From positions 62,001-126,000 of the forward strand of contig NZ_JBBHZZ010000009.1 in the NCBI RefSeq assembly GCF_037482405.1: a stretch of DNA of 64,000 nucleotides, written 5' to 3'. Source of the DNA: Pseudokineococcus marinus (GTDB lineage: Bacteria > Actinomycetota > Actinomycetes > Actinomycetales > Quadrisphaeraceae). This document shows positions 9,810 to 17,228 of the stretch, piece by piece; position 1 is the first letter of the stretch; every line of letters starts with the position of its first letter. The position numbers were made by a program, and so were the translations under genes. The notes beneath the pieces were generated by a model, which saw only the letters and a program-made list of their open reading frames with translations, had not been told where the DNA came from and did no database searches.

Positions 9810-11417
9810 TCAGCTGCGCAGCGGCGTCTCGCGGCGGCGCCGGGAGGCCTGGTCCAGGCCCCGCTCGACGGGCGCGGCCACCGAGTCCCCGAGCGAGGCG
9901 CCGGCTCCGATGGCGAGGGCGATCGCCCCCGCCTGGCCGAGCAGCACGAGCCCGGAGATGACCGTGCCGCCGGTGAGCTCGACGAGCGCGGTGTAGATCG
10001 TCAGCCCCGGCAGCAGCATGATCGTGCCGGGCACGACGACGGCGAGCGGGGTGGCGCGGCGGCGCAGCGCGGCGACACGGCCGACGGCGCCGACGACGAG
10101 CGCCGCGACGAGGGTGCCGAGGGCCCGCGGGCCGCCCGGGTCGCTGGCCGCGAGCAGCGCCACCTGCCCGGCCGCCGCGGCCACCGCCGTCACGAGGAGC
10201 AGGCGCGGGGGCGTGCGGTAGGCCACCGCGGCGGCGCCCGCGCCCAGGGCGGTCGAGAGGAGCACGACCGGCAGCGGGGTGAGCGCGCCGCCGACGGCCG
10301 CTCCCACGGCGTCGGGGTCGACGCCCGGGACGCCCGCGCGGCGGGCGACGTCGAGGGCGAGGACGACGCCGCCGAGGATGGCGGCCGTCGTCATGAGGAC
10401 GGTGACGAGCCGTGCGGCCGCCGTCACGGGGAAGCCGCGCAGCGCGTCCTCGACGGCCGCCACGAAGGTGCCGCCGGGCAGGAGCACGACGATGCCGCTG
10501 GCCACGACGAGCGCCGAGGGCGGCACCTGGCCCGCCAGCGAGGGGGGCAGGACCTCGGCCGCGAGGGTGAGCAGCGAGGACAGCGACCCGGCGATGAAGG
10601 CCCCGGCCCCGACGGTGAAGAAGGCCGGCGCCCCGGCGCGCGACATCGCCCGCGCGCCCGCGTCGACGGCGAGCGCCATGACGAAGCCCGTGAGGAGGGC
10701 CAGCGGTCCGCCGCCGAGCCGCGCGACGACGGCGACCGCGAGCAGGCCCCACGCCACCCGCACCATCCAGCGCCGGTAGGGGCGGGGGCTGCTCTCGACC
10801 TCGGCGAGGCGCACGGCGACGTCCTCGCGCTCGAGGCGGCCCTCGACGAGGTCGAGGACGAGGGCGTGGGCGGCCGACAGGCGGGCGTACTCGGTGCCCG
10901 TGGAGCGGACGACCTGCAGGCGCACCACGGCCGGGGCGTCGGCCGGCGCGTAGGCGACGGTGACGGACGAGTACGTGATGTCGAGGTCGAGGTGCTGCTC
11001 GGACAGCCCGAGGGCGACCGCGGCGGCGACGACGCTGGACTCCACCTCGGCCGTGCCGGAGCCGGAGCGCAGGAGCAGGACGGCGAGGCGCAGCAGCAGG
11101 TCGACCTGGCGGTGGGGGTCCGCGGGCGCCGCCATCCGGTAGGGCGAGGCGAAGGGGGTGCCGCGCAGCCGGTCGACGATGAGGACCGGCCGGGTCTGCT
11201 CCTCCTCGCCGATGACCCGCCGTCGCCACCCGGCCGTGCGCGCCTGACCGCCGCCGCGGGGGACGCCCCCGCCCGTCGCCGCGGGCCCGGTGGTCGGGAC
11301 GGTGAGGGGCCCCGTGGCGGACCCGGTCGTCGGGACGCTCGTCGGCCCGGTGGCGGGCCCGGGAGAGGGCGCCTCGCGGCGGCGCCGCGGGCCGGCGGGG
11401 CGGGGAGCTCCGGTCAC
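9810..11417 (-). CDS. Threonine/serine exporter family protein (ThrE-type)
   Basis: A 535-residue membrane protein. The N-terminal half carries a cytosolic ThrE-like domain (RLAVLLLRSGSGTAEVESSV; YSSVTVAYAP) followed by five hydrophobic helices; the C-terminal half has the second ThrE domain (VVPGTIMLLPGLTIYTALVE). Corynebacterium ThrE exports threonine and serine by proton motive force; substrate here is inferred. The first 60 residues are Pro/Thr/Gly-rich (repeated TGP and TVPTTGP). The GTG overlaps the VWA gene stop (GTGA), so it is coupled to the moxR-DUF58-VWA operon although no functional link is obvious. Confidence 0.88.
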   Translation of the reverse strand: MTGAPRPAGPRRRREAPSPGPATGPTSVPTTGSATGPLTVPTTGPAATGGGVPRGGGQARTAGWRRRVIGEEEQTRPVLIVDRLRGTPFASPYRMAAPADPHRQVDLLLRLAVLLLRSGSGTAEVESSVVAAAVALGLSEQHLDLDITYSSVTVAYAPADAPAVVRLQVVRSTGTEYARLSAAHALVLDLVEGRLEREDVAVRLAEVESSPRPYRRWMVRVAWGLLAVAVVARLGGGPLALLTGFVMALAVDAGARAMSRAGAPAFFTVGAGAFIAGSLSSLLTLAAEVLPPSLAGQVPPSALVVASGIVVLLPGGTFVAAVEDALRGFPVTAAARLVTVLMTTAAILGGVVLALDVARRAGVPGVDPDAVGAAVGGALTPLPVVLLSTALGAGAAAVAYRTPPRLLLVTAVAAAAGQVALLAASDPGGPRALGTLVAALVVGAVGRVAALRRRATPLAVVVPGTIMLLPGLTIYTALVELTGGTVISGLVLLGQAGAIALAIGAGASLGDSVAAPVERGLDQASRRRRETPLRS

Positions 11418-12448
11418 TGGGAGATCCTCCCGAACCACAGCAGGGAGCCGAGCGCCGACAGCACGACGAGCACGAGCGCGAGGCCGGTCCAGCGCGCCGT
11501 CGTCTCCTCCTCCTGCCGGACCGTCCCGATCGAGGAGCCGATGTCCTCGTAGACGGCGTCGAGCTCGCCGGCGGACTCGGCCTCGTAGGCCTGCCCCCCG
11601 GTGGTCTCGGCGATGTCGGCGAGCTCGCCCTCGTTCACGGGCACGGGCGTGCGCACCCCCTCCTGCGTGATGGTGCCGCCCGGCGTGCCGAAGGCGATGG
11701 TCGAGACGGGGACGCCGGCCTCGGCGGCGGCGCGCGCGGCGTCGTCGTTGGTGCGCCCGACCGTCGTCTCGCCGTCCGAGAGGAGCACGACGGCCGCGGG
11801 CACCGGAGCCGTCGGGTCGTCCGGGTCGGGCGGCGCCTGCTGGACCGCCGCGAGCGCGGCGTACAGGCCCTCGCCGATGCCGGTGTAGGAGGCCAGCTCG
11901 AGGCCGTCGATCCCCCGCTCGACGAGGGAGCGGTCCGTGGTCGGCGGCACGAGCACCTGCCCCGCGCCGGCGAAGGCGACGAGGCCGACGTTGAAGCGCG
12001 GCGGCAGCTCGGCGACGAAGGCGCGCGCCGAGCGCTGCGCCGCGGTGAGCCGGTCCGGCTCGACGTCGGTGGCCCGCATGGAGATCGAGACGTCGACGGC
12101 GAGGACGACGGTGGCGCGCTCGCGCGGCACCTCGACCTCCCCGAGGGGTCGGGCGAAGCCCACGGTGGCCGCCGCGACGCCCGCGACGAGCCCGGCGGCG
12201 ACGACGTGGCGGCGCCAGGCGCGGCGGCGCGGAGCGACGGCCGCGAGCACCGGCAGCGCCGAGAAGCGCAGGGCGTTGGTGCGGCGCCGGCGCTGCGCCA
12301 GCACGTGCGCCACCACGAGGGCGGGCACGAGCAGGAGCAGCCACAGCCGCTCGGGGGCGAGGAAGCCGGTGACGAGCCCGTCGAAGGGAGCGCCCGCGGC
12401 GGGGGCCGCGGCGAGCACCGGGAGGGCGGCGAGCGGCGCGGCGCTCAC
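11414..12448 (-). CDS. VWA domain membrane protein (BatA-like)
   Basis: A 344-residue protein with two N-terminal membrane helices (residues about 30-90), a von Willebrand A domain and a C-terminal helix (LALVLVVLSALGSLLWF). The metal-ion-dependent adhesion site is DVSISM near residue 118, with the downstream Thr and Asp elements (TGIGEGLY; LLSDGETT). This is the MoxR-associated BatA type, which likely assembles or activates a cell-envelope complex with the AAA ATPase upstream. Start and stop both overlap neighbours by four bases. Confidence 0.92.
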   Translation of the reverse strand: MSAAPLAALPVLAAAPAAGAPFDGLVTGFLAPERLWLLLLVPALVVAHVLAQRRRRTNALRFSALPVLAAVAPRRRAWRRHVVAAGLVAGVAAATVGFARPLGEVEVPRERATVVLAVDVSISMRATDVEPDRLTAAQRSARAFVAELPPRFNVGLVAFAGAGQVLVPPTTDRSLVERGIDGLELASYTGIGEGLYAALAAVQQAPPDPDDPTAPVPAAVVLLSDGETTVGRTNDDAARAAAEAGVPVSTIAFGTPGGTITQEGVRTPVPVNEGELADIAETTGGQAYEAESAGELDAVYEDIGSSIGTVRQEEETTARWTGLALVLVVLSALGSLLWFGRISQ

Positions 12449-13729
12449 GCCCGGCCCGCCATCCGGTCGACGGCGCGGGCCGTGCGCCGCTGGGCCAGCA
12501 CGAAGCGCGCCGTCGCCGCCACCCAGTCCTCGTCGGTGGACAGGCGCAGGTGCGCGGCCCCGCACCGGCGCAGCGCGGCGGCGACGCGCGCCCGGTGCTC
12601 GGCCCCGGCGGCGCCGAAGGCGGCGCGGACCTCGGCCCGCCCGGTGTCGACCTCGAGCACCTCGCCGCTCTCGGGGTCGACGAGCTCGACGACGCCGACG
12701 TCGGGCAGCTCGCTCTCGCGCCGGTCCACGACCTCGACGGCGAGGACCTGGTGGCGCGCGGCGAGGCGGCGCAGCGCCCGCTCCCAGGGCGGCGGGCCGT
12801 CCGCGGCGCCCTCCCCGTCGAGGAAGTCGGACACGACGACCCGCAGCCCGCGACGGCGGTGGGCGGCGCCGAGGCGCTCGACCGCGGCGGCCAGGTCGAC
12901 GGCCGGGGCAGCGGTGGGGGCAGCGGTGGGGGCAGCGGCGGAGGACGCCGGGCCGCGGCGGCCGCGGCGCGGACGCGGCGGCAGCGGGGCGGGCTCGGCC
13001 ATCGCGCGCCCCAGCAGCTCGCGCAGCGCGGCGTGCAGGGCCGTGCGGCCGGTGCGCGACGGACGGCGCACCACCCCGTCCTCGTCGAGCACCCAGGCGC
13101 CGAAGCGGTCGCCGAGCCGCGTCGTCAGGTGCCCGACGACGGCGGCGGCCGTCACCGCGAGGTGTCTCTTGTCGCTGCGCGCCGTCCCGAAGGCCATGGA
13201 GGGCGACAGGTCGACGAGCACCCAGGTCTCGAGCTCGCGGTCGGCGACGACCTCGCGCACGTGCGGCTCGCCCGTCCGCGCCGTCAGGGGCCAGTCCATC
13301 CAGCGGACGTCGTCCTCGCCCGCGCGGTACGGGCGGCTGTCGGCGGGCTCGCTGCCCGGCCCCGTGCGCACGCCGAGGTGCTCCCCGCGCAGGAAGCCCT
13401 CGAGGCGGCGGACCACGGCGAGCTCGAGGCCCCGCAGCGCCCGCGCCCGGCCGAGCACCGCCGCCGCGCCGGCGGCGGCCCGCGCGTCGCCGTCGTCGGC
13501 GGGGCGGCCCGGCCCCCGGCCGAGCCCCCCGGCGGGGGGGGGGNNNNNNNNNNNNNNNNNNNNNNNNNNNNNNNNNNNNNNNNNNNNNNNNNNNNNNNNN
13601 NNNNNNNNNNNNNNNNNNNNNNNNNNNNNNNNNNNNNNNNNNNNNNNNNNNNNNNNNNNNNNNNNNNNNNNNNNNNNNGCCGAGCCCCCCGGCGGGCGCC
13701 CGCCCGGTCGGGCGCAGCACGGCCGTCAC
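12445..13729 (-). CDS. DUF58 domain protein, interrupted by N run
   Basis: MoxR-associated DUF58 protein with a degenerate VWA-like fold. The signature YRAGEDDVRWMDWPLTARTG and the metal-site-like LVDLSPSMAFG are present. The GTG at 13729 overlaps the moxR stop (GTGA) and begins VTAVLRPTGRAPAGGLG before the N run. As written the frame does not join across the N run. If the identical 18-mers on both sides are treated as one copy, the frame joins exactly and gives 374 residues, a normal DUF58 length. An A/P/T-rich insert (AAAPTAAPTAAPA) interrupts the VWA-like part. Confidence 0.88.
13544..13678. other. Assembly gap (135 N) inside the DUF58 gene
   Basis: The N run is flanked on both sides by the same 18-mer, gccgagccccccggcggg (13519-13536 and 13679-13696). 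The left flank then runs into ten G, typical of a failing read end. The gap is probably not real missing sequence. Confidence 0.95.
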
Positions 13730-14769
13730 CGCGACGGGGCCCCGACGGGCACGGGGGGCGCGACCGCGGCGACGAGGCGGGCGACGACCTGCTGGGCGGC
13801 GACGCCGTCGGCCAGCGCGTCGAGGGAGAGGACGAGGCGGTGGGCCACGACCTCGACGGCGAGCTCGCGCACGTCCTCGGGGAGGACGTGGTCGCGCCCG
13901 CGCACGAGGGCGAGCCCCCGTGCGGCCGCCAGCAGGCCGAGGGTGGCCCGCGGGCTGGCCCCCGCCTCGAGGAGGGGGGCGACGTCGGGCGCGCCGTAGG
14001 CGGCCGGGTCGCGCGTGGCCATGACGAGGCGCACGACGTAGTCGCTGACGAGCGGGTGCACGTAGACGGCGTCCGCCGCCTCCTGGAGCCGCAGGACGCG
14101 CCCCGGGTCGAGGACCCGCCGGGCCCGCGGCGGGGCGACGCCCATGCGCCGGAGGATCTCGGCCTCGTCGGCCGCCCCGGGCAGCGGCACGTCGACCTGC
14201 AGGAGAAAGCGGTCGCGCTGCGCCTCGGGCAGCGGGTAGACGCCCTCGGACTCGACGGGGTTCTGCGTCGCGATGACGGTGAAGGGCTCGGGCACGGCGT
14301 GCGTGGTGCCCGCCAGCGAGACCTGCCGCTCGCCCATGAGCTCGAGCATCGCCGCCTGGACCTTCGCCGGGGCGCGGTTGACCTCGTCGGCGAGGACGAC
14401 GTTGGTGAAGACGGGCCCCAGCTCGACGCTGAAGCGCTCGGTCGCGGGCGACCAGATCCGCGTCCCGACGATGTCGGAGGGCACGAGGTCGGGCGTGAAC
14501 TGGACCCGGGCGAAGCTGCCGCCGAGGACGGTGGCGAAGGAGCGGGCCGCCAGCGTCTTCGCCGTCCCCGGCACCCCCTCGAGGAGCACGTGCCCGCGGG
14601 CCAGGACGGCGACGGCGAGCCGCTCGACCATGCCCTGCTGCCCCACGACGACGCGGCGCGCCTCGGCCACGGCCTCGGCGACCTCCTCGGCCGCACCGCG
14701 CGCCGGGCCCGGCTCCGGCGCGTGGGCGGGAGCCGCGCCAGCGGTCGCGTCGGGGTCCTCGGTCGCCAC
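13726..14769 (-). CDS. moxR: MoxR-family AAA+ ATPase
   Basis: A 347-residue cytosolic ATPase that, in this gene arrangement, works with DUF58 and VWA proteins as a chaperone-like system for metal insertion or complex maturation. Walker A is GVPGTAKT (residues 65-72), Walker B LADEVNRAP (about 123), followed by sensor motif ATQNPVESEGVYPLPEAQRD. The GTG beginning VATEDPDATAG is chosen because the AAA domain follows about 35 residues later. It is first in a four-gene coupled operon. Confidence 0.94.
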   Translation of the reverse strand: MATEDPDATAGAAPAHAPEPGPARGAAEEVAEAVAEARRVVVGQQGMVERLAVAVLARGHVLLEGVPGTAKTLAARSFATVLGGSFARVQFTPDLVPSDIVGTRIWSPATERFSVELGPVFTNVVLADEVNRAPAKVQAAMLELMGERQVSLAGTTHAVPEPFTVIATQNPVESEGVYPLPEAQRDRFLLQVDVPLPGAADEAEILRRMGVAPPRARRVLDPGRVLRLQEAADAVYVHPLVSDYVVRLVMATRDPAAYGAPDVAPLLEAGASPRATLGLLAAARGLALVRGRDHVLPEDVRELAVEVVAHRLVLSLDALADGVAAQQVVARLVAAVAPPVPVGAPSR

Positions 14770-14958
14770 GCGCCCATCACACCACCCCCGCTCCCGGCGC
14801 GGGTCGACGCCCGCCGGGTCGCCTCGGCGGCCACGCCGGCGAGCCGCCGTCGGGCGCGGTCCTCGACGGGGCGAGCGCGGCACGGACGGCGGGACCTGCC
14901 CTAGGCTCCGAGCGGACCCAGCAGCGCGGTCCCGGGAGCGCGACGACAGCGAGCCGCC

Positions 14959-15660
14959 ATGGACGACCGGCCACCTCTCGGGCAGGGCTCCGCCACCACC
15001 GACGGCGGCGACCTGCCCCCGGAGATGCGACGAGCGCGTCAGCTCGCCACGGCGCTGGACGTCGACCGCGTGGCCGTGGTGCTCGTCGCCCACCCGGAGC
15101 ACCGGGCCGTCGTGCTCGGCTCGGACCCCGCCCTGGTCGCCTTCGGCGACATGGCCGTCACCGTCGGCGAGAGCCCGGGCCACGACGTCCTGCGGACGGG
15201 CCGCCCCTGCCTCGTCGACGACATCCCCGCCGCTGCCGACCGGTGGCCGCTGCTGCTCACGACCTACCCCGTCCCCGGCCCCCTGCGCAGCCTGCTGGTC
15301 GTGCCGGTGACGACGGCCCGGCACGGCACGACCGAGGACGTCCTCGGCGTCGTCGTGCTGGCCCGGGACCGGCGCCGTCCCTTCACCTCCTCCCAGGTGG
15401 CCCGCGCCGCCGACGCCGCCCGGGAGATCGCGAGGTCGCTGCTGGCCCACGCCGTCGAGCGCGAGGCCGCGGCCCTCGACCACGACCTCGACGACCTCCT
15501 CGACCCCCGCGCCGACCTCGTGCCCCTGGCGGTCGGCGCGCTGTCGAGCCGCGAGGGCCTCGACCGCCACGACGCCCTCGAGCAGCTCAGGACCCGGGCC
15601 TTCCGTCAGGGCTCGACCCTCCAGCAGCTCGCCCGCGACCTCCTCGACGACCGGGCGTGA
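14959..15660 (+). CDS. GAF domain regulator with ANTAR-like C-terminus
   Basis: A 233-residue cytosolic protein. Residues about 25-165 look like a GAF sensor domain (PVPGPLRSLLVVPV; GVVVLARDRRRPFTSSQVA). Residues about 180-232 resemble the ANTAR RNA-binding helical bundle (AVGALSSREGLDRHDALEQL; LQQLARDLLDD). GAF-ANTAR proteins act as antiterminators in other actinobacteria. A TAGGCT hexamer 52 bases before the ATG is a candidate -10. It stands alone and the ligand is unknown. The ANTAR call rests on pattern only. Confidence 0.72.
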   Translation: MDDRPPLGQGSATTDGGDLPPEMRRARQLATALDVDRVAVVLVAHPEHRAVVLGSDPALVAFGDMAVTVGESPGHDVLRTGRPCLVDDIPAAADRWPLLLTTYPVPGPLRSLLVVPVTTARHGTTEDVLGVVVLARDRRRPFTSSQVARAADAAREIARSLLAHAVEREAAALDHDLDDLLDPRADLVPLAVGALSSREGLDRHDALEQLRTRAFRQGSTLQQLARDLLDDRA

Positions 15661-15780
15661 CCCTCGGCGGGCACCTCGCCCCCGGTCCTGCCCTTCGGCG
15701 ACGTCGACGCGGAGGCGCCGTCCGGGGCAGGGGGCGGGTGACTCCGGACCGCTCCCGCGGCGCTGTGGTCTCATGAGCGC

Positions 15781-17142
15781 GTGAGCGCGGAGCCGGGGCC
15801 CGGAGAGGACCGCCCGGACCCGCCCGAGGGCACCCGAGAGCGCGCACAGGAGCGCACCCAGGCGCCCGCTCGCGTCGAGGGCGCGCCGCACGGGGACCCG
15901 GGACAGGTGCTCCCGCTGCGCCCCGGCGACCCCGGCCGGCTCGGCCCCTGGTCCGTCGTCGGGCGCCTGGACCCCGACGAGGGCGCCCCTCCCTCGCCCG
16001 ACGGCGCCGCGCGCCGGGGACCCGCGCTCGTGGCCGCGGCGTCCGACCCGGGCGAGGCGGCCGCCGTGCTGGCCGCGCACGGCCCCGACGGCGCGCCCGC
16101 GCGGGTGGTCGTGCTCGGGCCCGGGCCGGCGGGCGACGCCGCGGCGCGCGACCGCTTCGGCGCGGCCGTGGCCGAGCTGGGCGCCGGCGGGCGGATCGTC
16201 GGGGCGTCCCTCGACGGGCCGTGGCCGTGGGCGGCCACCGCCGCCTCCGACGCCCGTTCGGCCCGGCTCCTGGCCCGCTCCCCGGTCGTCGACGGCGCCG
16301 CGCCGCCCGACGCCCACCGGGGCCCCGCCTTCTCCCCGCACTGGGTCGGCGCACCCCGGCCGGTCGCCGCCGCCGCGGCCCCCGCCCCGGCCGCGGCCCC
16401 CCGCCGCGACCGGCGCCCGTGGCTGCTGTCCGCGCTCCTCGGGCTCCTCTTCGTCGCGGCGCTGGTGCTGCTGCTGACGGGCGCCTGCCAGCCCGCGGGC
16501 GGCGGCCCCGCGCCGCAGCCGAGCAGCTCGCAGCCCTCCCCCCAGCCGTCGCCGCAGCCCTCCCCCCAGCCCTCCCCGGGGCCCTCGCCCTCCCCCGGCG
16601 CCGAGCCGTCGCCGGGCGACGGCGACCCGGGCCCCGGCGAGGAGGGCTCGCCGCTGCTGCTGGGCCCCGGCGTCGTCGGGCCCTCCTTCGGCCCCGGCGA
16701 CGACACCGAGGTGCTCACGCTCGAGGACCTGCCCTTCTCCTTCCGCGTGCCCGCGGGGTGGACGTGCGAGCGCGCGCCGCTCTCGTCGCCCGTCGTGCGC
16801 TACGACTGCACGTCGCCCGACGGGACCTCCGGGGGCGCCGTGCAGCTGCAGCCGTGCCCGCAGCCGTGCGGCCAGCAGGCCTGGTGGTCGCTGCAGGACC
16901 TCCTCGCGCCGGGCGCCACGTGGTTCGAGGTCGACGCGACGACGGTGGCGGCCGAGGACTCCGCCCCCGACCGCGAGGCCTCCTACCGGCTGCGGATGAG
17001 CCACCTCCTCGTCTCCGGCGAGCGCCGGGAGTCCGACCTCGACGCCCTCGACAGCCACCTCTACGCCGAGTTCTGGTCGCCCGAGGACGAGCGCCGCGCG
17101 GTCCAGGGCATCGTCAACGACCTGCGCGCCAACACGCCCTAG
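15781..17142 (+). CDS. Membrane protein with kinase-like N-lobe remnant
   Basis: A 453-residue protein. Residues 44-62 (LPLRPGDPGRLGPWSVVGRL) match the opening of actinobacterial Ser/Thr kinases, and 109-153 follow the pattern of the N-lobe to hinge (RVVVLG, then AARDRFGAAVAELG, then DGPWPWAATA). The glycine loop lacks glycines, no lysine is in the ATP strand, and no catalytic loop exists. One membrane helix spans 214-234, followed by a Gln-Pro-Ser repeat linker (about 246-290) and an extracellular domain with six cysteines. The fold assignment is inference. It precedes the EAL gene by 83 bases. Confidence 0.65.
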   Translation: MSAEPGPGEDRPDPPEGTRERAQERTQAPARVEGAPHGDPGQVLPLRPGDPGRLGPWSVVGRLDPDEGAPPSPDGAARRGPALVAAASDPGEAAAVLAAHGPDGAPARVVVLGPGPAGDAAARDRFGAAVAELGAGGRIVGASLDGPWPWAATAASDARSARLLARSPVVDGAAPPDAHRGPAFSPHWVGAPRPVAAAAAPAPAAAPRRDRRPWLLSALLGLLFVAALVLLLTGACQPAGGGPAPQPSSSQPSPQPSPQPSPQPSPGPSPSPGAEPSPGDGDPGPGEEGSPLLLGPGVVGPSFGPGDDTEVLTLEDLPFSFRVPAGWTCERAPLSSPVVRYDCTSPDGTSGGAVQLQPCPQPCGQQAWWSLQDLLAPGATWFEVDATTVAAEDSAPDREASYRLRMSHLLVSGERRESDLDALDSHLYAEFWSPEDERRAVQGIVNDLRANTP

Positions 17143-17213
17143 CCGCCTGGTCCGTCCGGGGCCCGCTCCCCGTGGGCTCACCGGGAGCGCCCCGGCGCGG
17201 GGCCGCGCCGCCC

Positions 17214-17228
17214 TACGCTGGCCCCATG
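17214..17228 (+). promoter_or_regulatory. -10-like TACGCT for leaderless EAL gene mRNA
   Basis: TACGCT ends six bases before the ATG of the GGDEF-EAL gene, in the same arrangement as at ung and the PHP gene. Confidence 0.5.
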
